Assembly (NCBI RefSeq): GCF_000337535.1
Contig: NZ_AOIP01000016.1
Location: forward strand, 62,001-126,000
From: Natrialba aegyptia DSM 13077
GTDB lineage: Archaea; Halobacteriota; Halobacteria; Halobacteriales; Natrialbaceae
Length of the DNA stretch: 64,000 nucleotides
Direction of reading: 5' to 3'
Made by a program: the position numbers and the translations under genes. The stretch's first letter is position 1. The number at the start of each line of letters is the position of its first letter. Shown here piece after piece: positions 43,866 through 52,987 of this stretch. The notes beneath the pieces are model-generated. The model saw nothing but the letters and a program-made list of their open reading frames with translations, was not told where the DNA came from and ran no database searches.

Positions 43866-44465
43866 ATGTCCCAGGGACAGGGCGTCAACCTCTCCTACGA
43901 AGACGGTGCACGTGCAGTTGAACTCGCGCGTGAATCCGTCGAATCCTACGTCGAACACGGGCAACGAGAACAACCGGGCAGTATGCGAGAAAGCTTCTAC
44001 GAGCGAACTGGTGCGTTCGTTCGACTCGAGTCCACGCGAGGCCGCGGAAGCCTGCGTGGCTGTGCCGGTGGCTACCGTTCGGGTGAACAGCTCGGCCACG
44101 TCATCGTCGACGCGGCCATCGAAGCAGCCAGCGAAGATTCGTGCGGCTCCGAGATTAGCCCCTCGGAACTACCGAACCTCACCGTCTCGGTCTGTGCGGT
44201 GAGAAACGTCATCCTCACCGACGATCCGCTCGCCGATCTCGAACTCGGCACGCACGGCGTCGCCATCGACGGCGGCGAAGGCGGCTGGCTCTACCCGACG
44301 GTGCCGGTCGAACACGGCTGGAGCGCACGCGAATATCTCGACCGGACCTGTCGAAAGGCCAAGCTCGCCCCCAACTCCTGGCAGGACGACGACGTAGTCG
44401 TCACCCTCTTCGAGGGCCAGGTCTTCCGCGAGCGCGAGGCCGACGGCAGCATCGAAGAGCTCTGA
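43866..44465 (+). CDS. AMMECR1 family protein (199 aa)
   Basis: AMMECR1-domain signature: GAFVRLES, RGSLRGCAGGY (the conserved L-R-G-C), LPNLTVSVCAVRN, GTHGVAIDGGEGGWLYPTVPVEHGWSAREYLDRTC, and the end VVVTLFEGQVF. Conserved in archaea and eukaryotes; function not settled. The start at 43866 gives MSQGQGVNLS. A CGTTTTAGGA element ~25-35 bp upstream fits a TATA box. It diverges from rnpB. Confidence 0.92.
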   Translation: MSQGQGVNLSYEDGARAVELARESVESYVEHGQREQPGSMRESFYERTGAFVRLESTRGRGSLRGCAGGYRSGEQLGHVIVDAAIEAASEDSCGSEISPSELPNLTVSVCAVRNVILTDDPLADLELGTHGVAIDGGEGGWLYPTVPVEHGWSAREYLDRTCRKAKLAPNSWQDDDVVVTLFEGQVFREREADGSIEEL

Positions 44466-44719
44466 GCAGGCGTCGTCTTCGTGGAAGAACTCGCACCCGA
44501 ACAGCGACGCATCGCGAACGCATCTCGTGCAGAGGTCGCCGCCGTACCGACGATCATACTGACGGTCTCGAACGGCCACGGCAGTCCGTCGTGCAACGGC
44601 ACCGACGAGAGTTCAGTTCACCGAAGCCGCCGAGACGATGAGCGCGGCCGCTGCGAGTTCAGTTGTGAAATCGGCGTCGAGTTCGATCGAAACCGTCCCT
44701 CCGGGTACGCCTCGCAACG

Positions 44720-44992
44720 CTACTCGCTGTGCTCCGCGGATGATCGCACCGGAGGGTGACGGTTCGCCTTGAGCAGTTCGTCGATCGCCGCGAAGAAGGC
44801 GTGTAACACGAGCCAGAGAACGGGGGTATTCACGAGCAAGAGGAAAATGAAAGCGAGCGGGCCGAACGGGCCGATCTGCCCGGCAAGAAGCAAGGCGAAT
44901 CCGTTAAAGAAGGCGGCACCGAAACCGATGATGGCGAGTTTGAAGAAGAGTTTGTTCGTGATTTCGATGTGCGGCGGGGAGGACTGTTCCAT
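44720..44992 (-). CDS. Small two-helix membrane protein (90 aa)
   Basis: 90 residues with two membrane helices (FKLAIIGFGAAFFNGFALLL and LAFIFLLLVNTPVLWLVLHA) and short polar ends. The start at 44992 (MEQSSPPHIE) was preferred over an ATG 15 bp upstream. Unknown. The 254 bp between it and AMMECR1 (44466-44719) contains frames without clear coding character. Confidence 0.6.
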   Translation of the reverse strand: MEQSSPPHIEITNKLFFKLAIIGFGAAFFNGFALLLAGQIGPFGPLAFIFLLLVNTPVLWLVLHAFFAAIDELLKANRHPPVRSSAEHSE

Positions 44993-45024
44993 CATTATAC
45001 TAACCAATTTCCGAGAGCGCGTGA

Positions 45025-46185
45025 TTACGCTTCCGATTCTTCGAATCCGACCGCGTCCGCGTCCGCCAGACAGCGCTCGCTCGCCTCGTCGAGGTCGAAC
45101 TCGCGAACGAGTTCACCGTCGCGGACGAGCGGTTCGAGCAGCGGGTCGGCGTCGTCCGGCGCGTCGCCGTCGGCGAGGGCGACGTGATGACCGCCGTCGG
45201 CGGTCCGATAGACTTCTTTCACGCCCGAGAGCTTGCCCCGCTTGGAGATCGGTTCGCCCTCTATCTCGACGATGTCGAGACTGAAGTCCAGCGACGCTGC
45301 CTCCGTGATGTGACTCCCGACGCCGAAGCCGTCCGCAACGTCTCGCAGTTCGCGGATCGAGTTCGGGCCGAGCCCGCCGCTACAGAAGATGTCGACGTCC
45401 TCGTAGCCGTGGGCGTCGAGTTCCCAGCGCACCTCACGGACGATGTGGCGAAAGTCGCCGCGACGCGAACTCGTAGTGTCGATGCGCACGCCGTCTAAGT
45501 CCTCTCCGAGCGTCTCGGCGGCCAACAGGCTCTCGCTCGTTTCGTCCCAGAACGTATCGACCAGCGCGATTCGGGGCACGTCCTCGGGGACGGCCTCGTC
45601 GAAGGCCTCCCAGGCCGCGGCCTGGTTGCCCTCGCCGAAGCAGAACATGAGCGCATGGGGCATCGTGCCGCTCGCCTCACGATCGAGGATGTCTCCCGCT
45701 GCGACGTGTGAGAATCCGTCGAGCCCGGCGAGCAGCGCCGCGCGTTCGACCGTCGATGCGATCGAGGGATGGACGTGACGAGCGCCGAACGAGAGGACGG
45801 ACGACTCCGGCGCGGCCAATCGCGCCTCGAGTGCGGCCGTCGCGAATCCGCTCGGTTGCGACAGAAAGCCGAGCAGCGAGGTTTCGAGTTCGGCGAACTC
45901 GCGGTACGGACCCTCGATGCGGAGAACGGGACCGCCGTCGAACAGTTGCCCGTCAAGAAGAGCGTCGACGTCGACGGCACAACCCTCGAAGAGCGTCGCA
46001 ACATCTTTGATGCCGGTAAAGACGTCGAACTCGCCGGTCGGGAACTGGTCTGCGGTCACTTCGGCGACGACGTGCGGGTTCTTGCCCGCGTGCTCGAGAG
46101 TCGTGTGGGTACGCTCGAAGTAGGCGTCCGTCGCGGTCCCCTCGAGAATCGCAGCAGTGGGAATGGTTCCGAACGGGTTTGACAT
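45025..46185 (-). CDS. pncB: Nicotinate phosphoribosyltransferase
   Basis: 386 residues; converts nicotinate plus PRPP to nicotinate mononucleotide (NAD salvage). Characteristic segments: TATDAYFERT at the start, LLGFLSQPSGFATAALEAR, VLSFGARHVHPSIASTVERA, ALVDTFWDETSESLLAAE, RIDTTSSRRGDFRHIVREVRWEL and FCSGGLGPNSIRELRD. The nicotinamidase-like gene lies nearby at 48222, so both salvage steps are encoded together. Confidence 0.9.
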   Translation of the reverse strand: MSNPFGTIPTAAILEGTATDAYFERTHTTLEHAGKNPHVVAEVTADQFPTGEFDVFTGIKDVATLFEGCAVDVDALLDGQLFDGGPVLRIEGPYREFAELETSLLGFLSQPSGFATAALEARLAAPESSVLSFGARHVHPSIASTVERAALLAGLDGFSHVAAGDILDREASGTMPHALMFCFGEGNQAAAWEAFDEAVPEDVPRIALVDTFWDETSESLLAAETLGEDLDGVRIDTTSSRRGDFRHIVREVRWELDAHGYEDVDIFCSGGLGPNSIRELRDVADGFGVGSHITEAASLDFSLDIVEIEGEPISKRGKLSGVKEVYRTADGGHHVALADGDAPDDADPLLEPLVRDGELVREFDLDEASERCLADADAVGFEESEA

Positions 46186-46232
46186 AGCGTCGATTTCCGC
46201 CGGGGAGCAAAAAAGCTACCCGTCTCCGGCGC

Positions 46233-48071
46233 TCACGGCGGCGAGGCGGGACGCCGAATCGACGGCTCGATCGGAAGCGAGAGCCCGAACGGAAGCGAAA
46301 GCAGGAGCGAGGACACGGTAGCGGAGACGGCGTGGGTTCGACGCAGAACGATCCAGCCGCCAGTCGCGAGGATGAGAACCGACCCGAGAGCGACAGCTCT
46401 GATACCGACTCCGCTATCCGGGATCAGCGCGCCGATGAGCGACTGGTCGTCCTCCGAGTCGTCCGAAGCGGTAGAGCCGTCATCCCCGGTACCACCGGCG
46501 CTAGCTGTGATCGTATCATCGCCAGCGGGTGCGGCCCCGTCCTCGACGGCGTCGAGTTCAGCGACCGACGGCGCGCGCACGATCGACACCGTCTCGCCGC
46601 TCACGTCGAGATAGTACGCTCCCGGGTAGTCCGATTCGATCTCGTAGGTGTTCCGGCGGTCGTCGACCGGTTCGGCATTGTGGTTGTCAAGCAGTTCGAG
46701 GTAGGCACCGGCGAACGCCTCGGCGTCGTCTGTCGTCGTCCACTCGGTCCGCCAGACGTATCCCGTTTCGGTGACCGCGTCGTCGACCGTCTCGTTCGAG
46801 CCGCCGGCGACGGCATCGGCGGCGTCGTCGGTCGCGTACGTCACGAGTTCGTCGCCGGCCCAGCCGTCGGTCTCGGGCTGGTCGAAGTCGTAGCCCATGC
46901 TTGACTCGAGGAACTCGGACTGCTCGATCACGGGCTGGCGGCCCCACTCGAACGCGTCGGCGGTGAACATCGAAACCATGCCGGCTTCGCCGACGGTCTC
47001 GTTGGCGACTGCGCCGTCGACTTCGAGTTGCTGCCACCCCTCGGACGATCGGTCCGCGACCTCGACGGAGGCGGGATCGCGTTCCTCGCCCGGTCGAATC
47101 GTCTCCGCCGAACTCGCCGGTGGGTCGTCGTAGGCCGCGTTGACGGCCTCCCAGTCGTACTCGCCCGCGTCCCACGCCGCCTCGTCCGTAGCTTGCTCCA
47201 GCAAGAACTCGACGTAGTCGGGGCCGTCGTCGTAGGGCTGATAGATCGTCAGGTAGAGCCCCCAGTTGAGATCGGATTGGCCGGGCGTGCCGCGTTCGGG
47301 CTGGAGACAGGCCCACGCCTCGCCGCAGCGGCGTTCGTACTCGGCGTCGACCCAGGAGGCGTCGCCCTCGATGAGTCCGTTCACGGCGTTGTCCTGGTCG
47401 ATCGTCTCGCGCTCGTAGCCGCTCAGTCCGAACTGCTGGTCCTGCAGCGCGTGGACGAGTTCGTGACCGAGCACGGGTTCGTTGGGCGTCGGCGTTCCCG
47501 AACTCTCGGAGACGATGACGATCTGTTCGGTTTCGGGGTCGTAGTAGCCGTTGACGGACCCGCCGTAGAGCGATTCGGCGGCGTCCGCAGCATCGGTGTT
47601 CCGATCCACCATGAACAGCGCCTCGTAGTTGACGTTCTGCTGCAGTCGCACGGCACCGGTGGCGTTCGTGAAGACGCTGCCGTTTTCGGTCTGTTCGTCC
47701 TGGTATTCCTCGCGGGAGACGACGTCGACCGAGACGTCCTCCTCGAAGGTCAGGTTTCGAATGACCTCGACGCGAGCCATCGACCGCGAGATGACGGCGT
47801 CGAGTTCACCCTCGGCGAGGGTCTGGTTGTCGCGGGTGTCGACGGGGAGTTCGTCGTCGTACCAGTAGCCGTCGACGTAGCCGATCGTGTCGTTGGTCGA
47901 TGGATCGGCCGGTCGGTCGTCCGTCGCCGGGGAGTTCGGTTGCCCGTCCTCATCCGAGTCGGACGGGGGGCCGACGGCGAACGGCAGGAAGCCACCGGCA
48001 CCGGCGACCACGAGGACGAGAAGTGCGAAAACAGCCAGACCACCCAGAAGCCGTGTGCGCGTCGAGTTCAT
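46233..48071 (-). CDS. Hvo_1808-type surface protein with zinc-metallopeptidase motif
   Basis: 612-residue secreted or anchored protein. It has an N-terminal hydrophobic signal/anchor (LLGGLAVFALLVLVVAGAGG), a Thr/Asp/Pro-rich linker, then GHELVHALQDQQFG (HExxH type, about residues 202-215) with a likely downstream Glu in GLIEGDASWVDAE. A C-terminal acidic Ser/Thr/Asp linker and membrane helix (GSVLILATGGWIVL) follow, with ~35 hydrophobic residues after it. I recall it as the Hvo_1808 family of surface proteins. Protease activity is inferred from the motif. Confidence 0.75.
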   Translation of the reverse strand: MNSTRTRLLGGLAVFALLVLVVAGAGGFLPFAVGPPSDSDEDGQPNSPATDDRPADPSTNDTIGYVDGYWYDDELPVDTRDNQTLAEGELDAVISRSMARVEVIRNLTFEEDVSVDVVSREEYQDEQTENGSVFTNATGAVRLQQNVNYEALFMVDRNTDAADAAESLYGGSVNGYYDPETEQIVIVSESSGTPTPNEPVLGHELVHALQDQQFGLSGYERETIDQDNAVNGLIEGDASWVDAEYERRCGEAWACLQPERGTPGQSDLNWGLYLTIYQPYDDGPDYVEFLLEQATDEAAWDAGEYDWEAVNAAYDDPPASSAETIRPGEERDPASVEVADRSSEGWQQLEVDGAVANETVGEAGMVSMFTADAFEWGRQPVIEQSEFLESSMGYDFDQPETDGWAGDELVTYATDDAADAVAGGSNETVDDAVTETGYVWRTEWTTTDDAEAFAGAYLELLDNHNAEPVDDRRNTYEIESDYPGAYYLDVSGETVSIVRAPSVAELDAVEDGAAPAGDDTITASAGGTGDDGSTASDDSEDDQSLIGALIPDSGVGIRAVALGSVLILATGGWIVLRRTHAVSATVSSLLLSLPFGLSLPIEPSIRRPASPP

Positions 48072-48221
48072 CGGGATAGGATAGTCAGTCGTACGAAAGC
48101 AACCGGCAAAAGGACGACGGTCGGTGGCCGACCCGTTTCATCGGAAGAACACACTCATCCGGCGTCGATCACGGGCGCAACCGTCGCGAACGTTTTTGCG
48201 AGCGCGTTCGTAGGGACACCC

Positions 48222-48806
48222 ATGACTCTCGACCTCGATCCAACGCGCACGGCGGTCGTCGTCGTCGACATGCAAAACGGATTCTGCCATCCAGACGGCA
48301 CGCTGTACGCTCCCGGTAGCGAGAGCGTCATCGAGCCCATCGCCGAACTCGTCGCCCGCGCCCGTGACGCCGGCGCGCGGATCGTCTACACCCGGGACGT
48401 GCACCCGCCAGAACAGTTCGCGGACGCCCACTACTACGACGAGTTCGCCCAGTGGGGCGAGCACGTCCTTGAGGACTCCTGGGAGGCCGAGATCGTTGAC
48501 GGGCTCACCGTCGGTCCCGACGACCACGTCGTCGAAAAGCACACCTACGACGCCTTCTACAACACCGAACTCGAGGGTTGGCTGAACGCCCGCGGCATCG
48601 ACGATCTGGTCATCTGCGGCACGCTCGCGAACGTCTGCGTGCTCCATACCGGCGGCAGCGCCGGCCTGCGCGACTTCCGCCCGCTCATGATCGAAGACTG
48701 CATTGGCGCGATCGAAGACGACCACCACGAGTACGCCCTCGAACACGCCGACTGGCTGTTCGGCGAGGTACTGAGCCGGGACGACGTATCGTTCGACGCG
48801 GCCTAA
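48222..48806 (+). CDS. pncA: Nicotinamidase / isochorismatase-fold hydrolase
   Basis: 194 residues. Catalytic triad by position: Asp16 in VVVVDMQNGFCHPDG, Lys106 in VVEKHTYDAF, Cys139 in ICGTLANVCVLHTGG. It deamidates nicotinamide to nicotinate, feeding the PncB-like enzyme encoded at 45025-46185. The start at 48222 was chosen because the upstream in-frame sequence is antisense to the surface-protein gene. Isochorismatase activity is the alternative, but context favours NAD salvage. Confidence 0.85.
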   Translation: MTLDLDPTRTAVVVVDMQNGFCHPDGTLYAPGSESVIEPIAELVARARDAGARIVYTRDVHPPEQFADAHYYDEFAQWGEHVLEDSWEAEIVDGLTVGPDDHVVEKHTYDAFYNTELEGWLNARGIDDLVICGTLANVCVLHTGGSAGLRDFRPLMIEDCIGAIEDDHHEYALEHADWLFGEVLSRDDVSFDAA

Positions 48807-48887
48807 CGCAGTGGGCATCCGCTCGTCGATCCAGCGAGACAGCGCCGGAGCAACGAGCGTTTTATCCCTGCGTCCGAACCCCTCCGC

Positions 48888-49049
48888 ATGGAACTGAACT
48901 CGCGTCGCCTGCAGTCGATGTACGTCCTCGGGATACTCCTCAACGCAGTCGCGCTGGTGGCCTCGGCGACGAGCGGTGAACTCCTCTACGCCGGCACGTT
49001 CGGGCTCATTATGTGCTATCTGGGGCTTCGGCTGTGGATGATAGCCTAA
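48888..49049 (+). CDS. Small two-helix membrane protein (53 aa)
   Basis: Short closed frame starting MELNSRRLQSMYVLGILLNA and ending LRLWMIA, with hydrophobic segments ~10-27 and ~32-51. Upstream bases GCGTTTTATCC, ~25-35 bp before the ATG, form a good TATA element for a leaderless start. Small two-helix proteins like this are common in Halobacteria. Unknown function. Confidence 0.6.
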   Translation: MELNSRRLQSMYVLGILLNAVALVASATSGELLYAGTFGLIMCYLGLRLWMIA

Positions 49050-49147
49050 CGCAACCAGGAGCCACAACGAGCCACACTCGGCTGTTCTCTCTACGGTCGA
49101 GTCCGGAGACACTCACGAGAAACAGTCGATGAGCGAAATCGGCACAC

Positions 49148-49645
49148 TCAGTCCGATCCCTGACGGAACACGCGATAGGATCCCTGGCCCGTCGCAACCT
49201 CTCTAGTTTCGCCATCCGGCGTCGTACTCTCGACGGTCACTTCGCTGACGCCGACCGTCCCGCCGACGCGAACCACGTTTGCCGTCGCCGTCAGATCGCC
49301 GGTCGCCGGCCGGAGGTAGTTCACGTTGAGATTGATCGTCGCGATCGAGGCGTCAACGGGCTGTTCGAGTTCGGTTCGGAGCGCGAGGCCGCCGGCGGTA
49401 TCGATGAGCGTGGCAGCGATGCCGCCGTGGATGTCCGGGCGCTGGTCGGAATCGGTCGCGGGTGCCGGGCGGACGTTCGTCAGTTTTTGGTCGTAGGGAA
49501 TGGAGATGGTCATCGAGCCCGGACCGACTCCGTTGATGGTCGTGCCGATCCACGAGAGGAAGTCCTGATGGTCGTCGATGTACTGCTGGAGAAACTGTGC
49601 GATCGCGTCGTAGTCGCCCGTCGCACCTGCGGTGTCGTCGGTCAT
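49148..49645 (-). CDS. PaaI-family hotdog thioesterase
   Basis: 165 residues, hotdog fold: IHGGIAATLIDTAGGLAL (the conserved H-G-G...D), INLNVNYLRPATGD, and VRVGGTVGVSEVTVES. Likely acyl-CoA thioesterase (phenylacetyl-CoA-type family); substrate not deducible. It stands alone on the minus strand. Confidence 0.85.
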   Translation of the reverse strand: MTDDTAGATGDYDAIAQFLQQYIDDHQDFLSWIGTTINGVGPGSMTISIPYDQKLTNVRPAPATDSDQRPDIHGGIAATLIDTAGGLALRTELEQPVDASIATINLNVNYLRPATGDLTATANVVRVGGTVGVSEVTVESTTPDGETREVATGQGSYRVFRQGSD

Positions 49646-49760
49646 GCCCTGTTCTCTGTCACCAACTGTCTTGATGACTGCGCTTCGGTGTTTCTCTCGT
49701 GGCGAATATTTCGATCGCTCGGCGGCGAACCGCTTCCGCGGGAAACGAACGATCCGTCGC

Positions 49761-50762
49761 TTACCGTTCCGGTCGAACGCGAACCTGCACTGCGTCGCCG
49801 ATTTCGAACGCTCGTTCTGGACAGATGAGTTTCACACCGAAGTCCGAATCGCGCGCACAGAACAGCGACAGCCCCGTTATCGGCTCCCCGTTCGCCGTGA
49901 CGGTCACGTCGTCCCACGCGATTGAGCGTCCATCGTCAGCAGAGCGGACGCCGAGCCGGTCCCCGTTCAGCGAGACGAGTTCAGCGGCGGCCGAACCGGC
50001 GCCTGCACTTGCACCCGTCTCTGCACCCGATCCTGATACTGATACTGATACTGATCCTGAACTCGCGAGGAGTCCGCCGCCGTCGTAGTGCGGCAGGCCA
50101 CCGTCGAGAACGCCGCCGTTGGAGTGGTACTCTGATGAGGACCGGCTCACGCTGGTCGGCCCACCGGTGTCGGCGCGGACGCCGACGAACTCGGCACCCG
50201 GATTCGGGTGTGCCGGGGCATCGAGGATAGCGTAGGTGTCGCCGGTTGCGACGACCGTCCCCGTGCCGTCCCAGTCGAGCGGTTTCGGATCGACGCCGAG
50301 TTCGAGCGGCAGCGACCCGGATGCGCGATAGGGGTTCTGTTCGGGGTCGCGAAAGCCGACGTGGAGGTGGTTGTCGACCCACGGGGCGAAGAACCCGGCG
50401 CGGACGAGTTCGCCGAGCGAGTCGCCGCGGTCGACGCGGTCGCCGGCCGCGACCGTCGGGTCGACGTGGAGAACGCGAGCGGTCAGGCCGGCGCAGTCGG
50501 CGGGGCCGTCGCAGTCGATCAGAACGAGGTGGTCGTGCTCGACGGCGTAGGGTTGCTGCGGTGCGCGGACGGTTCGCGTCTCGCGGACGGTCCCGGAGAC
50601 GGGACTCGGCGCGATGGTTGTCCGGCCATCGCGGGGTGGCTCGGGGTAGAGGTCGATCGCACAGCCGGCGTCGTGTGCGGGATACGGCGAGTTATAGAGC
50701 GAGAAGCGGGCGTACTGGGCGAGTACCGACTCGGGGAGTGTAACGGAAGTTGTGGCGGCCAT
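49761..50762 (-). CDS. M23/LytM-like beta-barrel protein (333 aa)
   Basis: The first ~140 residues resemble a lysostaphin/M23-type fold: an early HDAGCAIDLYP segment, HDHLVLIDCDG, VLHVDPTVAAGDRVDRGDSLGELV, and VDNHLHVGFRDP (HxH-like). The middle has a Gly/Ser-rich linker with a repeated (Ser-Val) segment from a hexamer repeat (~50035-50052). The C-terminus is short beta. Archaea lack murein, so a peptidase of peptidoglycan is unlikely; a biotinyl-like carrier fold is an alternative. No signal peptide is seen, so it may be cytoplasmic. Confidence 0.55.
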   Translation of the reverse strand: MAATTSVTLPESVLAQYARFSLYNSPYPAHDAGCAIDLYPEPPRDGRTTIAPSPVSGTVRETRTVRAPQQPYAVEHDHLVLIDCDGPADCAGLTARVLHVDPTVAAGDRVDRGDSLGELVRAGFFAPWVDNHLHVGFRDPEQNPYRASGSLPLELGVDPKPLDWDGTGTVVATGDTYAILDAPAHPNPGAEFVGVRADTGGPTSVSRSSSEYHSNGGVLDGGLPHYDGGGLLASSGSVSVSVSGSGAETGASAGAGSAAAELVSLNGDRLGVRSADDGRSIAWDDVTVTANGEPITGLSLFCARDSDFGVKLICPERAFEIGDAVQVRVRPER

Positions 50763-50835
50763 CGGCCGAGTTCACCTGGTCACGTTCCTCTGTGCAGCGG
50801 GACTGTTTAGGTGCGTCGACACGAACGGGCCGTGT

Positions 50836-51540
50836 ATGCGAGTGCTCCGCGGTCGTGCCGAGACGATCGACGCGGATCGGCGGGTGACCACACGCCTGCT
50901 CGAGATCGCGGCCGACGGCGAGCCTGCCGTTCGCGTCTGGACTCCCCACCGGCAGGTCGCCTTCGGCCGCCGGGATCGCCGGCTGAAGGGATACGACCGC
51001 GCTCGCGAACTCGCGGACGAACGCGGCTTTCCATCGGTCGAGCGGGACGTCGGGGGCCGGGCGGTCGCCTACGACGGCGAGACGACGCTCGCCTTCGCTC
51101 GTGCCGACCCCGTTGGGGACTTCCGGCAAGGGACCGACGAGCGCTACGAACGGCTTACCGCGGCCGTCGAGCGCGCGCTCTCGGAACTGGACTGCGAGAC
51201 AGTCCGCGGCGAACCGTCGAACGCGTTCTGTCCCGGCTCGCACTCGATTTCGACGCGAGCGGCGGGCGGCTCACTACGAAAGCTCGTCGGGCTCGCCCAA
51301 CGCGTCCGGCAGGACGCGGCGGTCACTGCCGGCATCGTCCTCGTCGACAACCGCGATGAACTTGCAGCCGTTCTCGCTGCGGTCTATGATGAACTCGACG
51401 TGGGGTTCGATCCCGAGTCGGTCGGAACGGTTGCGGCCGCAGATGGTAGGATCGATTCCGGCGTCGTCAGAGCGCGATTCGAGGATGCTCTCATCGGTGA
51501 AGAAGATTCGGCAAACGTGACGGTCAGTGCGGTGACGTAG
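50836..51540 (+). CDS. Lipoate-protein ligase-like (BPL_LplA_LipB family)
   Basis: 234 residues with RVWTPHRQVAFGRRD, FPSVERDVGGRAVAYDGETTLAFARA (the conserved R-x-x-G-G-R-A), and SISTRAAGGSLRKLVGLAQRVRQDAAVTAG, matching the biotin/lipoate-ligase catalytic fold. The C-terminal accessory domain is short, so it may be one part of a bipartite LplA or an octanoyltransferase. The start at 50836 (MRVLRGRAET) was preferred over an upstream in-frame ATG. It diverges from the M23-like gene. Confidence 0.8.
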   Translation: MRVLRGRAETIDADRRVTTRLLEIAADGEPAVRVWTPHRQVAFGRRDRRLKGYDRARELADERGFPSVERDVGGRAVAYDGETTLAFARADPVGDFRQGTDERYERLTAAVERALSELDCETVRGEPSNAFCPGSHSISTRAAGGSLRKLVGLAQRVRQDAAVTAGIVLVDNRDELAAVLAAVYDELDVGFDPESVGTVAAADGRIDSGVVRARFEDALIGEEDSANVTVSAVT

Positions 51541-51915
51541 GCGGTCGAAATAGCGAAATCGACAGAAAACGAGGCCTGGAAACGAAAGCGAGGGACGGGG
51601 ATCGCCGGGCGAGTCTCGATCGGACACCCCGGATCTCAAAGTATGTATTTCCAGACAATTGGCCGCTACATTTACAATTAGATGGGTAAAAAACGCGATC
51701 AGCGATCGGTTCGGACCCGACTCGCACGCGGGAGCGGATACAACGGTCGATAGTCGATAACGGCGCTTTCGGCGGCAGCGAACGGGGATCGTTGCCAACG
51801 ACCACACAGAAACGCACGGCGACCGGACAGCACCGAATCGCATCCGGAGGACCATGATCCGACGCACGACACTGAGACGGACCAGGGGGATGAGGCGATC
51901 GAGACGAATCAGGCG
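51541..51915. other. Intergenic region, no supported gene
   Basis: 375 bp between the ligase and the next rightward gene. It is AT-richer around 51640-51690 (TATGTATTTCCAGACAATT and TACAATTAGATGGG), which may hold promoter elements for the gene at 51916. No RNA or repeat seen. Confidence 0.3.
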
Positions 51916-52767
51916 ATGGAACGCCTCGAGGAGACGGGTGCACTCGAAGCGAGAATGAGGCCCGCACAAACACTCCCCGACGGGTTTTTTCTCGTCGACG
52001 TTGCCGATATTCTCACGATCGTCTTCGTCGTCATACTCGTAGTCCTGTTCTGGCGGACGTACCAGATACAGGAACTCATGGCGTCGATCCAGCAGACGCA
52101 GGCGGAGCTGATGGAACAACAAACGGCCTTTCTGAAGGCGAACCACCGGCCGATTATCGACCTCGAAGCGGTCGGTGCCGAGCAAAATACGCTCCACGTA
52201 ACGCTCCAGAACCGAGGGAACGGTCCCGCACGGAACCTTCAATTGCAGTGTGTCGTTTACAAACAGAACGGGGAGACGACGAACGGGCCGACCGAATTGC
52301 GTGATAACGCACGGCGTACCGACTCCGTTGCGGATCCGGCCTGGACTCACCTCTGGAAGACATCTGCCCCGCAACTGGAGGCCAACCGCGGCACTCAGAC
52401 TCCCGGCCCACACGACGGAATCGAACCGAACAGTTTACCGACCCAATTCGAAGCGGAAATCTCGTTTGCGGGGACGCCCGAAACGCGACCCCACGAATCG
52501 ACCTTCTCCGAAGTCATGGAACAGATCCGCCGCGAGTGGTCCGTCGAACACATCGCACTCGACTTCCATATCGCGTTCACCGACGTGACGATCGAGACGC
52601 ACACACAGCCGATCGGTTCGTTCGGCAATATTCCAACAACGACCGTCTACACCCTGGAAGAGGCCATCGACGACGCACAGATCCGAGCGCCTATCGGGGA
52701 TGCCATCTCGAACGAGAACGTTTCGTCGGTGACTCCCACCGAGCGACAACCGAATACAGCCGAATGA
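51916..52767 (+). CDS. Single-TM protein, unknown (283 aa)
   Basis: A membrane helix at about residues 30-48 (DILTIVFVVILVVLFWRTY) with a coiled-coil follow-on (IQQTQAELMEQQTAFLKA). The region ~75-140 is beta-rich (LHVTLQNRGNGPARNLQLQC, an Ig-like/adhesion-type phrase), and the C-terminus is charged. The start at 51916 is one of several ATGs; 51955 (MRPAQTLP) would remove 13 residues. No known domain. Confidence 0.6.
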   Translation: MERLEETGALEARMRPAQTLPDGFFLVDVADILTIVFVVILVVLFWRTYQIQELMASIQQTQAELMEQQTAFLKANHRPIIDLEAVGAEQNTLHVTLQNRGNGPARNLQLQCVVYKQNGETTNGPTELRDNARRTDSVADPAWTHLWKTSAPQLEANRGTQTPGPHDGIEPNSLPTQFEAEISFAGTPETRPHESTFSEVMEQIRREWSVEHIALDFHIAFTDVTIETHTQPIGSFGNIPTTTVYTLEEAIDDAQIRAPIGDAISNENVSSVTPTERQPNTAE

Positions 52768-52907
52768 CGTGACCCGATCAGAACCGCCCTTTCTCTCACT
52801 CTCTCGCTCGCGATAACTGCAACTGCAACTGTAAACGTCGTCCCCACGTCGACCGTGCGACTCGCGAGTAACCGACTCAGCGGCCACCAACCGCAAACGT
52901 CCGGGTC

Positions 52908-52987
52908 AGACAGCTGTTGTTCCGATTTCCCGGGCGACCGCAGGACGGTCGCGGGTGCGCCGGCACTGAGTGACAGCCGTCCGTCTC
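52908..52987 (-). repeat. Palindromic intergenic repeat, copy C
   Basis: Opposite orientation to copies A and B: CAGCTGTTGTTCCGATTTCCC at one end, a GCGACCGCAGG central segment, and GGCACTGAGTGACAGCCGTCC at the other. Its end touches the stop codon of the Tat-exported protein gene (52986-52988). Confidence 0.65.

Noticed and set aside
47028-48221. Long upstream extension of the nicotinamidase frame
   Set aside because: Antisense to the surface-protein gene; homologous sequence begins at the ATG at 48222.
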